Part shown: positions 47,391 through 58,296 of the stretch, piece after piece | How positions within the stretch are numbered: the first letter of the stretch is position 1 | How the letters are laid out: every line of letters begins with the position of its first letter | Assembly (NCBI GenBank): GCA_020631735.1 | Contig: CM036221.1 | Location: 8,227,381 to 8,291,380 of the forward strand | DNA length: 64,000 nt | Direction: 5' to 3' | Origin: Saccharum officinarum | Lineage: Eukaryota > Streptophyta > Magnoliopsida > Poales > Poaceae | Notes under the pieces: model-generated | The model's input: the letters and a program-made list of their open reading frames with translations, nothing else | Database searches by the model: none | What the model was told of the DNA's origin: nothing | Translations under genes and position numbers: made by a program

Positions 47391-47474
47391 ATTTCGTCAA
47401 ATCTACTAATACAAGGTTAACTATCATCACACATTTCGTCAAATCTACTAATACAAGGTTTACTATCATCACAC
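47391..47474. repeat. 42-bp tandem duplication
   Basis: Unit 47391-47432 is repeated at 47433-47474 with one mismatch (GGTTAAC against GGTTTAC). It lies next to the Stowaway element. Confidence 0.9.
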
Positions 47475-48690
47475 ATATATGAAAGAGAAGATGCCTCCAC
47501 GTACCAAGTAAGGTATGTCTACAACTTGAGCAACGGATTTACGAAATCAGAAAGATGGTTCTCTTTTAACTTCTGAACAGAGTGGAGAATCGGAGATTAG
47601 TTTTCTTTGCCAAAGATGTCTCAGATTTGAAAGTATAGTTCCATTTCAAATCCAAATCTGAAACCAATGTAAACTCCTATAGAAAACTTAAACGGAAATG
47701 CAGAAATTACTTGAATATATGAACTTTTGCAATACATGAGCAAACGGATATGAACTGATGTAAAACTCCATCCTTGCATGCCAAACTAATGAGGAAATAT
47801 TATTGTGTTCATATAGAATGTACATATCAGTTCTCATCCAGCTAAAAATTGAAATCAGATCGCCATTGAATTAAGGTTCAGCATAAACCATACTAAATAT
47901 TTTTTGCTGGTAAAATTGCATGTGAAAGTAAAAATTAAAGCTAATAAGATGCCCACAATATAAGATCAAAACAAGCTTATATGCATCTGAGCATGAGCAT
48001 GACCAGTCCGAAACTCAGCCACGATATTCTATGGGATGCTATACGCCTGTACTTCGAGATAGTGCTATGAATGTACACTTTGAATCATAGGCAAAATCAC
48101 AGTAATATACAGATTCACTTAGAAGCCAATGCAGATGTTTGCTAAGGAATCATGTTAATTTGTACCAGCCGAGTACACAGAGAAAAAATACTGAGTTTAC
48201 TGAAAACAATAGAATAAACCCATTTATCCAAAGTACTATAAATCATCAGTTGGTAGTTGTCATTTTACTATTTTTGCCAAGGTTATTTGTCAGAACTTAG
48301 TAGAATACACATCAATTGATATGGGCTAACATATCAGCAGCACAAGAAACACATTGCAAGCTTTTTAGCAAACACTCTCTATCAAGCCGTATACCGCCTG
48401 TTCTATCATAACCCAACCAGAAACTAACACATCCACATAATACAGCAGCAAAAAATGAACCATAACAAATCTAATGAATATCACATAATCCTCATGAAAA
48501 AGTCCTATGCAAAAACAAACAACTGAAAACACAAATTCATAATAGCCTTGATGCTACCCACACTACAGATCCAAATTAACTTAAAGCACACCCCAAAAAT
48601 TGGGGATCTCAACATCAGATTGTTTACATGATACAGGGGGAGAGTAAGAAGGCATGGTAATGCTATATGAAGCTTAGGGCTTTCAATAGC
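47475..48690. other. AT-rich intergenic DNA
   Basis: I see nothing in it that can be named. Confidence 0.4.
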
Positions 48691-48810
48691 AAGAGGAAGT
48701 CCTGACCAAACTCAGCTGGTCTGGTTCCACCAAACCAGCTCCCCATTGGCCCAATCGAACCAGCCCACCAGCCCGCTGGCCCACCCACCGGCCCACCTTC
48801 CTAGGCCCTG

Positions 48811-48833
48811 TATATATGCCATCAAAACCCTAA
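48811..48833 (+). promoter_or_regulatory. TATA box and telo-box of a plant-type promoter
   Basis: TATATATGCC at 48811-48820 and AAACCCTAA at 48825-48833, followed by a C-rich 5'-UTR-like stretch and a GC-rich open frame from ATG 48990. The telo-box is typical of promoters active in dividing cells, for example ribosomal protein genes (established). Confidence 0.5.
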
Positions 48834-49217
48834 TTCCCCCACCCTTGGCCGCCATCCCTGCCGCGCGCACCCCTCCCCACCACTCGAGCGCGACCCACGA
48901 GCCCCTGTAGCCCTGCGGCAGCTCCCTCCCCACCCCCGGCGCCGCCCCATCATCCCCGGCGGCCTCCCCACCATCCACGCGCGAGATCAATGGAGGCGGC
49001 GGTGGCCCATCCCCTACCGCGGTGGCGGTCATTCCCAATCACCAGCAACGGCACGCTCCTCCACGAGACTGAAGCCTTGACGGTGGAGCGTTCCCGTGGC
49101 TGTGGAGCCCTGTGGGTCCCGCATCGACAGGCACATGTGACAGTAGATTCTGTTGTGTATCCTTATCCATAGCTTACAATTTGTGTTTGTCATATATATC
49201 TGATGCCTTCATTCCAG

Positions 49218-49454
49218 GATCTGGCAACAATTGTCCCAAATCTTGAGCCTGCTGGTTTAGACCTTCTCTCTGTAAGTCAAATGGATTTCTGTTGATGATC
49301 ATGACTGCTGCATCATATATCCTCACTGCATTGAGTTCACCGGCCTATTTCTTTTTGCTGACAGAAAATGCTTCAATATGAGCCAAGCAAAAGAATCACA
49401 GCTAGGCAAGCACTTGAGCATGAGTACTTCAAGGACCATGAGATGGTACAGTGA
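49218..49454 (+). pseudogene. CDKA/cdc2-type kinase, last two exons only
   Basis: Exon 49218-49271 (after TTCCAG, before GTAAGT) encodes DLATIVPNLEPAGLDLLS. Exon 49365-49454 (after CTGACAG) encodes KMLQYEPSKRITARQALEHE and the final residues to TGA, ending EMVQ. This is the C-terminal lobe end of plant A-type cyclin-dependent kinases, about 47 of roughly 294 residues. The kinase catalytic region is absent. The retained intron shows DNA-level duplication rather than retroposition. A promoter-like segment and a new GC-rich open frame (48990-49172) lie upstream, so a chimeric transcript is possible but unproven. Confidence 0.8.
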
Positions 49455-49620
49455 CCTGCTAAATGTGCTTGACGTTGCATTGGCATTTGTACGAGCCGAG
49501 TCACTCTGTCGCTCATTTCTTTTATGAACGCCTGTACTCTCTGCATTTTTGACATTCAGCTGGATATTCGAATCTGGTGTGTTTTGAGATGTATTAAGGA
49601 ATGTCAAATAGTTTACCTCC

Positions 49621-49692
49621 TTGGTCTCTATTTGTTGAAAGTAAATATCCTTGATATTGGTCTCTATTTGTTGAAAGTAAATATCCTTGATA
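49621..49692. repeat. 36-bp tandem duplication
   Basis: Unit 49621-49656 is repeated identically at 49657-49692, just beyond the kinase fragment and probably in its former 3' UTR. C and A homopolymers follow (about 49704-49727). Confidence 0.9.
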
Positions 49693-50200
49693 TGTTTATT
49701 GCCCCCCCTCCCCCCAAAAAAAAAAGCATCTATGGTTTGCTTTTCTTTTTATGCATCATGTAATGTCGATCTAAGCATGCAATCCTTTTTAACTTTAATC
49801 TTTTGTTCATGTTAAATAAAATTGCACACCTACCTTTCTCAGGGTCTCACAAGGAATAGTCAACGATAGCACACACACATTATTATGATAGTGCTACTTT
49901 TGTTCCCTGCTGAATCTCCATATCCCGTGACAACACGAAAGAAAATTCCCAGTTATAAGGTATAACCACTAACAAGTTCAAATAAAGCACCATGTCTTCC
50001 CTGCAGAGCTTCTGGTAATGATAGATATCAATACTCTTTGTCTCTGTAACTTCAGTTAAACTTAGTATAGTTTAACTTAGAATAAACTTTAGATATGCTT
50101 AAACTAGAGGGTAAATGCGAATTTTTTCTCTCTTTTTGACGAAGACAGAGAAGGAGCATTGAATTGGGGTATTGACTTTGATGGAGATATGCGTAAACAT
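49693..50200. other. Intergenic DNA
   Basis: No recognisable feature apart from the homopolymer tracts. Confidence 0.4.
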
Positions 50201-51345
50201 TATGTCCTGTTTGGCAGAGCTCCACCACTAAAAATGTGAATCTGGATCTGTGATTTACCATGGAGCAGCTTCACTAGTGAATTTGATGTCCACCGTAGAT
50301 TTATCCGGAACTGTTTGGCTACACAACAGCTCCAGATCCATGCAAGGGCCTTTTGGTTGGAATGCATGATTTGCCCTCGGCTAAACAACAGTGTTTTTCC
50401 ATCTTCATCCTCTAGCTCGAGCGTGGGCATGGAGGCACGGCCAGCGCAGGGGGCTTGGCATGGGGGCACGCGCCGGTGTAGGGCCGCAGCATGGGGGCGT
50501 GGCCAGCGCAGGGGCACAGCGTGGGGGCGCAGACGGCGGAGGGCACTCAGCATGGGGGCACAACCAGCGCTACCTGATCAAGGTGCGAAGTGGGCAGCGA
50601 TGCACAATGCTACTAGGGCGGGCCTGGGGTCTGAGCTTGTGGACCATGCTGAGGTCCCCTAGAGGGACACCGGCGACCTTGGTGCAGCAGCGGTGGAGTG
50701 GTGAGTCGAGCTTGCGACGTCGAGCGCTAGCTAGCGGTGGTGAGTCCTGAGCGAGGTGGCCCCGATGCTGTACACGAGGATCAGTATGCGCATGTTGGAG
50801 ACGATGGCGCCCGCCAGCCGGAGGCGAGCGGACTCATCGGCTTGCTCGTAAAGCGGGGAGAGCAGCTGCGAGTGGAGTGTGGGCAACTAGGATGTGCTCG
50901 TGGCATTGGCTTGTCCTCGCAGCCTGGGGCTCCTACGACCGGCCATGGAGACGATGGCGCTAGCTAGCAGCGCGTGACCGTGGCTCACAGGCGCATGCGA
51001 CCAGGAACGGAGCTTGCAGGCGGGCTGGCAACGACGATGACGAGACAGGCGTGGCAGGCCGCCGGTGACTGGGGTGTGGGCACGAGTGGCTAGGGCGGCG
51101 GCAGGGCGGAGTTCGCAGGGGCAGGACGCGCGCGGCCACGATCTCGACAGAAGAAGAAGAAAAATAGAAACAAACCATTATTTTTGTGTAATGAGCGGCA
51201 GCGATGGGTAAAATTTTTCCAACTCCACAAAACTGTACCCCTTGACGAGCCCACCAAAATGGCGAATGTGGTCTTCAAATCCACCATTTTGGTGAATTTT
51301 GGATTTCGTGGAGAGACGACAACGTGTAGTAGTGGGCCTGGATGA
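50201..51345. other. Possible DNA transposon remnant with GC-rich repetitive core
   Basis: The left side begins CCTGTTTGGCAGAGCTCC, a terminal sequence type common on grass DNA transposons. The right side has CAACTCCACAAAACTG (about 51221). The core (50410-50570) contains several diverged copies of GCATGGGGGC/CGGCCAGCGC words. I could not match both ends or find a TSD, so boundaries are uncertain. Confidence 0.25.
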
Positions 51346-51424
51346 TCCATATAGAAATTAGAAAATCGTCACGTCACACTGCTATAGGTAAAAAAGGTTT
51401 CAGCAGGTCTGGGGGACATCTTAA

Positions 51425-51430
51425 TATATA
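51425..51430 (+). promoter_or_regulatory. TATA box of the DUF6598 gene
   Basis: TATATA at 51425-51430 lies about 95 bp before the ATG, which leaves room for a short 5' UTR that includes AAACCCTAGAT. Confidence 0.55.
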
Positions 51431-51521
51431 GAGAGAATAGGGTCCGTGCTCACAAGTCACAAACCCTAGATCGGCTTGTTTTCTTGCTTCCTTCGTTGGT
51501 CGGCGGCGGCAATACCTACAC

Positions 51522-53683
51522 ATGGCGGTGGAGGCGGCGGCGGCGTGGTATGAAGAGTTGCGAGAGGTCGAGTACCGCCAGGAGTCGACCATTAAGAAAA
51601 TAGGGTCCATCTCCAAGAAGTTGATGATGGCCAATGATTTGTCAGAGGCGGAGGTGGCCATGCTCAAGGAAGAGCGCACGGCCTTGCGAGAGGAGGTTCA
51701 GCGGCTCGCCCTTGAGATGTCGCCGAGGCCGGATTTCTCACGCATGACCGAGGCCGAGCGAGCGGCGGCGGCGGAGAGGCTGAGGAGCGTCGAGGTGAAC
51801 TATGTGCGCCGCCTTACGCAAGAGGGCGACTCCAGGGGTCAGGCGATGGAGGCCTCTGCTCGCATCGTCGACTTCGATCCCAAGCAGGGGGGCCTCTACT
51901 ACAGCCGATACACCCGCGGCGACCTCACCAAATTCGACCTCGATGAGGAGTGTAAGTCGCTTGCCTGCGCCCTTGCCTTTCATTCAATTCCATCCTTTTG
52001 CATGTTCTGCCACCCACCCGTTGCAGTTCAATCCTCCACCTGCAGCTCTGGCTCTGGCAACTACTATTTATGCTATAACAGATATGTAACAATGTGCTGA
52101 TCTGATTTGATTCCACGTGCTAGAAATTGTTCCTTATTCTTTTTTTTTTGTTCCCTATGTATCTGTATTTGGGTTTTGGACTAATTGGAGCTAAATTTTC
52201 ACTCCTGTATGGTTTTCACTTCTGTATGGTTGCTGGCTCTGGCTGTGCGGATTGAGCTCCCTCCCTCCCTCCCTCCGCATTAATTTGTACCAGTCTTCAA
52301 TTCAATTCCAATTAAGCATGATGATATAGATGCAACTGATGATCTAGGATCTCTTTAATTTCCTTTGTATTTCCACATGCATGACAGCACCCATTGGTCC
52401 GATGAGATATATCGATTCCCCCTACAAAAAAGAGAGCGACTTTCTCTGGCTGTGTACGGCTGTTAACTTCCTGTCCATCAAGATAGCCTCTTCGGATGTT
52501 GGCTTCCCAATCCATGTCTATGGCACTATCATTGTCAGGGACAGCCTCGATGTGAGGTGTGTTTATCACTTCAGCCGCGACAGTGACAATTGCCAAGTCA
52601 TCAATTCTGAGGTACAACTTTCAGCATCTCCTTTTCTAGTTTGTGCATTAGCGCCTTGTTTTTCACTCGTATAGAGAAAACATAAAGACTGACATACTGA
52701 CCTGACCTGTAACCGTATCAATTCCTATTTTGCATGCTGGACACAGTGTAACCAGGACTGTAGGCATAGGCACCATAATGCTTTCTAATAAAAATCCATA
52801 CTTTCAGAAAGACACATATGCTATAGCACTGTTGCATCTAGAGAATCGATCCACACATCTTGCTTCGGATCCCACACCATTGACATTTTTATCACCTAGC
52901 AAGCTATATACGTACCCAACAGCATAATTACATATATACAGTGGCTATATAATTTTTTCAGCACTATTTATTTGTAGACAGATTTTGCGGGGGAAAGGCT
53001 TGCCTCGGTTTATCCCTTCCCCAGACCCCACTCATGTGGGAGCCTCCGGCACTGGGTCTGCTCTTTAATTAATGTGTCACTAACGTATATCCTGTAAATA
53101 AACCTTGCCGTAGGCTGAATCATTGATCTTGACTGGGCCGAAACGTGGTCTCGCATTGAGTGGAGATATCTACGTGGAGACTGATCTGAAGATGAAGGAT
53201 CATCTAGTACAGGACAGAGAACTAAGTAAAGGACTCGTAATCATCAGGAACGCATCAACTGGTCCATCGGTGACGGGATACACGGTTCAAACCAAATCTC
53301 TTGCTACCAGGCTCAGTACAGTGAATTTGACTTATACAGTCGTGGATCGTGCACTGGAGGGAACTATTGCAGTTCAAGTTCTGCAGGGAGGTTTTCATGG
53401 AAAAATCACTGCCTGCACTGCCAACATGCAGTACAAGCTTGTGCTTTATGATACCAAAGAGGCTGATGCAATGATTGTTGATGATTGTGGAGATATCCAA
53501 CTAATGCGACCAGTCATATCTGTCTATGTCAAGGATTTGCTGATAATTGTTGCCGAGACCAATGACGCTAAATCAGAGAGCATACAGTTCGCTCCAATTA
53601 TCAACGGCAGAGATGAAGGTTCACTTGCTGTTGGTTTTACCAAGATGCGTGTGAAGCTTTCTTGGTCAGTAATGAACCCCTGA
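51522..53683 (+). CDS. DUF6598 domain protein, three exons, 407 aa
   Basis: Exons 51522-51951, 52388-52611 and 53114-53683. Donors are GTAAGT and GTACAA, acceptors ACAG and CGTAG, and the frame is kept (TGA at 53681). Residues 1-80 are Ala/Glu/Lys-rich and probably a coiled coil. The linker FDLDEESPIGPMR is followed by the DUF6598 domain (about 150-405). It has FPIHVYGTIIVRDSLD, SRDSDNCQ, LILTGPKRGLAL and a final SLAVGFTKMRVKLSW. DUF6598 is a Poaceae-expanded family of unknown function, so none is assigned. The start is the only ATG after the TATA box. No signal peptide or membrane segment. The reading frame is intact, so it is the one plausible functional host gene here. Confidence 0.82.
52976..53066 (+). 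mobile_element. SINE 3' portion in intron 2 of the DUF6598 gene
   Basis: GCGGGGGAAAGGCTTGCC, CCTTCCCCAGACCCCA and GGCACTGGGTCTGC are phrases typical of the 3' half of grass tRNA-derived SINEs (from memory). The tRNA-like 5' half is not visible. Confidence 0.5.
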
Positions 53684-53913
53684 CTCATACGGATCGACCT
53701 GTTTTTAACTTTCATCGGTAGGATCGGAATTGGCTTATTAATGTTCATTGTTGGGCAGAGCTAGAACAAATTTGAGGAGGGTGTGTTAGCATTGCAGATT
53801 CCTAGATTTTTATTATGAGGATGCATACATCATAAAGTTTAATCATAATCACTATTTTTAAATTTTGCCCGCCTGCACCCATAACTATATACCTTTGTAG
53901 CTACCTTCTCTCG

Positions 53914-54484
53914 TTGAGTGATTCTGCATGTTTGTCAGCTTGTGGATGCATGCGCGCCATCATTGGCCAGGCCTCTCTACAGTTGGTTGCATCCCTTATT
54001 AATAATCCCCTTCCCCTTATTAATATCATATCGGGCTGTCCAAGCCAAGGAATTTTGGAGGAAGATTGGCTGGCAAGAGGAGAACATTGCAAGTGTTCAA
54101 TGCCCATGGGATTGGGAAACCTCCCTCCAATGGACATGCCACATTCAGTCTTCTCCTCCCTGATGCTCCTCCTCTGCTGGGAATTGTGGAAACACAGACA
54201 CGATGGAGTATTCAAAGCTATGGTACCTGATCACTCGTGTCTCATTGCTGCATGTCGAGGCTTGGCCAAACTTTGGGAGTGTTGCCTCCCTAGGAATAGC
54301 GCTTCTTTGTCTATTCTATGGTGTGACAATTTGCCCATTTGATCTCATCTCCCATCTCGTTGTAACTCTGTAGACTCTGTAATTGGGCCATGTGCCTGCC
54401 ACCCACCGGTTCACCGGCATCTGTGGCTTGATAATATATCAGGTGGGGTTGTTCAAACCCCCCGTCATTGACCTCGAAAAAATA
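53914..54484 (+). mobile_element. LINE (L1 type) 3' end, 5'-truncated
   Basis: The open frame ends with LLLCWELWKHRHDGVF and LAKLWECCLPR to TGA at 54340-54342. This is the conserved C-terminal part of grass L1 ORF2. A 3' UTR with TTGATAATATATCAGG and a short A-rich end (about 54476-54484) follow. RT and endonuclease are missing. It lies about 230 bp downstream of the DUF6598 stop. Confidence 0.55.
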
Positions 54485-54926
54485 ATCATGTGCTTCACGT
54501 CGATCAACCATCAGCATGTAGCTAGACGCAAAGCAGGACTAGGACTCGCGGCCACTTTTAGTTGTGCACTCGTGCTATCGCGATGGCCGCCGGTGTGGTA
54601 TTACTAGAGATATGTATATACTAACACTTGTGTACACTCTCTTATTTGAACTTAAGTTATAATTATTGATATTTGAACTTAAGTTTTCTCTAATTAATTG
54701 TCTTTGTTTGTTTTACCATTCTAAATTATTGTATCAAAAGACCGAGCCTAGATGACCTGTCTTCCACCCCTTCTAGTGCCCTCCCTCATCAAAACCCTAG
54801 GTCACCACCCTTCCTCCTCCTTATGTGTCTGTGTGTGTATCCACCCTTGGCGTCACCCAGATTGTTGTTCCCCTCAACCCTCGTCATGATGTCTCTCAAC
54901 TCGATGGCCTCCTCCTAGACAAGTGG
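54485..54926. other. Intergenic DNA
   Basis: No recognisable gene. Confidence 0.4.
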
Positions 54927-55826
54927 TGTCGGGCCCCTACTTTAGGGTCCGCTGTGCACCATGTATCAGTCCCTGGATCAGTAGCTGATACGCACAGATC
55001 GAACAAGATTGATATAAAAAACCATACTTTTATTGATAATGGGGAAACACATTACAAAGTTCATATTACAAGGCTTGGGCCATTGACCTTATAATATACA
55101 TCAGAGTTCTAATACAGCGGTCCTATAACGACGTGGTTCCATTCCTACAAGCAACTTGGAGTGCGGACGTAAACCTTATTCCTAAGCTCAATCCTACATC
55201 TTTATCCTAATGGTCCTCGAGTAGCTCCTTTGCGTAATCGTACATCTCTGTCCTCGTACGTACTCTTGTCTTTCCATCCTGCCATCGCTTCAATAGCTTC
55301 ATCCTTGTATGTACTCCTGTAGCTTAGCTCCTAAAAACATAGAATGGAGGGGATTGAGTACATAAAGTACTCAGCAAGCCCTAACTTTGGGGTAGATGTG
55401 AGGTGAATGGTGGCGGCTGTATGTGGAGGTGGTCTTATGGTGAAATTTTATATGGTAGTAGTAGAGTTACAAAAAATGGAGGTTTGGGCCCTGGGAGAGT
55501 ATTACCCTTTCTCGCCAGTTCTCGGAGTTTATAAGTTATAACTTTCCATAATTAATAACTTGCAACTTACCAGATTATCACAGTTTCTTTATATAAAAGA
55601 GTCTAATCATTTGAGACCTCATCCCAGCGGTTGCCCATTCCAAGGACGTGGCTATTCGAATAGATTTGATAAACTCTGCAGAGGTGTACAAATTTCCCCA
55701 CATGATAGGCGTAGTCGACACCATCGTCATGGCTTAGACAGGCCTAACGAGATCTCGTACCCGGATGGAATGACCTTAGGCATCCATACAATACTACCAC
55801 GGCTTACCCAGGGGTCAAAAACTCAA

Positions 55827-55894
55827 AACGACTTGGATGATCACACAACATCCAATAGATAACGACTTGGATGATCACACAACATCCAATAGAT
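55827..55894. repeat. 34-bp tandem duplication
   Basis: Unit 55827-55860 is repeated at 55861-55894. Two further diverged copies of the core GATCAC..AGCATCC occur at about 55945-56002. An AT dinucleotide run follows the second unit (55895-55911). Confidence 0.85.
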
Positions 55895-56334
55895 AGATAT
55901 ATATATATATAGAGGTGCTCGCACACGACACAACGATAATTTTACATGGAAGATCACTTAGCATCCATGTCGACCAGACCACGGAAGATCACCCAGCATC
56001 CGTGTCGTCTCTCGGTAGTCTGTTGCCAACACCGGCCTCCTAGTAGTAGTTGTACTTGTACCTAACGGGGTGTGAGATCAAGTCTACCCATATAGACATG
56101 TGGCTGTACGAATATCTAGCTAGGCGAGATGGCAAATGAACCGGTCCTTATATGACCGAAGCGAGTATCTCCCAACAGGAACCCTCACTAGGCGATCATG
56201 TCCAAAAGGATAGTCCACACCACGTGAAATATCCTCACTCACTCCCGTCGAAAATAAGTTTTATTTCACCAGTTCAATTAACATCATGTTCTTAGGTTAT
56301 CCATATCATAAAGCTCATAGCATATATATCACAT

Positions 56335-56405
56335 TATCCATCATATATCACAATATTCATTATATATCACAATATTCATCGTTTATCACAATATTCATCA
56401 TATGT
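56335..56405. repeat. 18-bp tandem repeat, ~4 units
   Basis: ATCACAATATTCAT recurs three times in tandem, with a partial fourth, spaced 18 bp. Confidence 0.8.
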
Positions 56406-57429
56406 CATATATGCTCATAACATTGGTTCCCATGATAATATGGATAATATCATTTATGATTAATTTAATTAAATAATTAGTTATAAAGGGAAGTGGTAGG
56501 CTTTATGGTGGGAGTGGTGGAAAGGGAGTGGTAAATTTATGTGGAGGAGAAAGAGTAGCGGGATGGATGTGGTATAATATATGGAGGGAAAAAGGAGAGG
56601 TGAGAGTCAGGACTTGCCTTCATTCAATGCCGAGTATACTCTTCTCTGATTCATGTGTCTCTTGTTCCCGTCTTCTAGACTCTGTCGGGTTTTCTCCACG
56701 TCTTCTATTTACGCGGCCTAGCATCGACAAACAAGAAAACGCAAACAAGAAAAAAATAACAAGAAAGGAATGTAAAACAAGCATAAGCAATCAACGGTCC
56801 TAGACGGGTTGGTCCTAATGAGTGATGGGTACTACAGCGACGAATTACTACTATGGGTTATGCAACTACGGATTAATATTTAAATAAAGAAAAGAAAAGC
56901 AATCATATCTAGAATTTAAATGGGCACCAAAAATTATGAAAAAGGATATGGGTGAGAAGGATTTGATTTTAGAAGGTTTTTGGTGGAATGATCGTGGGAT
57001 TCGGATTTGAGATGGAAGATATATGGATTATCAAAGGTTTATCGAAGAAAGGCGTATGGCAAGGATATTGAAAATTATTTCTGGAATTTTAGATGGTGGA
57101 GAAGGCATGGAAAATGTCTAGGTAGGCTCTGGAGTGTCTCTAATATTTATAGGAATTTTCTGGGATTTTTCTGGAAGGGGAAAAGGGCTTACTCACACTC
57201 CCGTGTACACTTCCTTTGTGTGCCTAGCATTTTCCGCGTGTAGGGCGCTGTACAGGTGGACCGGTGTAGGGCACTGTACTGTGGGCCGGCTGCCTGTGTC
57301 TCTTGTTCACGTGCACCGGGTCTATAGAAGGGGGAGAGCCGGATGGAGCAGATGACAGACGGGACCCGCGGGGCGAGGTGGCGGGCTCCCGTTGGCTAAG
57401 TTGACGTGGCCAGCTTATCCCTCTCCTTG

Positions 57430-57438
57430 CCCTCACGG
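57430..57438. repeat. MULE target-site duplication CCCTCACGG, left
   Basis: The 9-bp direct repeat is matched exactly at 59305-59313. Nine base pairs is the hallmark of Mutator-like transposition. Confidence 0.9.
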
Positions 57439-57523
57439 CCGTCTTTTTTATTTTTTAGCCCTTTTTCGAAAGATTTTCTTAAATATGCCCCTGACGGAAA
57501 GATTTCAGGAAATAGACCTAGGG

Positions 57524-57715
57524 CTTGGCGCCATCAACGCTGGCGCCAAGATAACACATCTTGGCACCGTTAACGTTGGCGCCAAGCCCCCATGCCACTT
57601 GGCCGACGACGCCGAGCTGGCGCTGACGTGGCAGCACCTTGGCGCCGTCACCATTGGCGCCAAGCTTGGCGCCATCGTCATTGGCGCCAAGCCTGGCGCC
57701 ACAGACCTGTTACCA
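57524..57715. repeat. TTGGCGCC motif array in left TIR
   Basis: At least seven TTGGCGCC or CTGGCGCC cores, each an 8-base palindrome-like word, within 190 bp. The right TIR (59055-59215) has a matching array. The two arrays differ in exact copy order. Confidence 0.85.
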
Positions 57716-57989
57716 TGTATATCATTTTTTATCCTAAGTATTTCTAGGTTGTTCTAAGTGATCAAACAGAAAGTCACTGTAAAAACTCTAGAGTTAGTCA
57801 CATTTCTCAATATCCAAGTCATGTTAAAATTTTAAATTTGTAAATGTCCAAGTCATGATAAAAAGTTATTTTTTCATATGTCTACCACATGGTAATTGTT
57901 ATTCTAACATATCCAAGCCGTAGCAAAAATCTAGATTTATTTGGCTAAGTCTTTAAATTTACTATGGGATGGGATAGAAATATGGCTAA

Positions 57990-58296
57990 GTCTGGATTTT
58001 TATTGTGATTTGGATATTGAAAAATTTAAAATTTTACCATGACTTGGATATTGAAAAAGGGTTTCATGTTTTGGACTTAAATATTTAAAATTTTACTTTG
58101 ACTTAGAGCCTAATTCCATGACTTAACATGAAGCCCTTTTTACGTGACTTAAAATTCCATCTTATAGTAAAATTAGGGTCCAAGTCATAGTAAAATTTTA
58201 AATATTCAAGTCCAAAACATGGAGCCCTTTTTCAATATCCAAGTCATGGTAAAATTTTAAATTTGTCAATGTCCAAATCATAGCAAAAATCCAGAC
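57990..58296. repeat. Long inverted repeat (hairpin) inside the MULE
   Basis: Arms about 57990-58110 and 58176-58296 are roughly 90 percent complementary by eye over about 120 bp, around a 65-bp loop. The left arm reads GTCTGGATTTTT and the right arm ends AAAAATCCAGAC. Confidence 0.85.

Larger units (their letters stand above)
54927..57429 (-). repeat. Probable chromoviral LTR, minus strand, interrupted by a MULE
   Basis: Left end TGTCGGGCCCC at 54927. On the minus strand there is AATAAA (about 55030), and GCTGAGTACTTTATGTACTC (about 55350-55370), which parallels GCTGAGTACATTCCAGTACT in the LTR at 5940-10761. The minus strand also has AAGGACCGGTTC (about 56140), parallel to AAGGACCGATTC at 9626. 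The far end was not found. Internal or solo status is unknown. Confidence 0.4.

Noticed and set aside
50391..50750. Gly/Arg-rich open frames
   Set aside because: They derive from GCATGGGGGC-type repeats.
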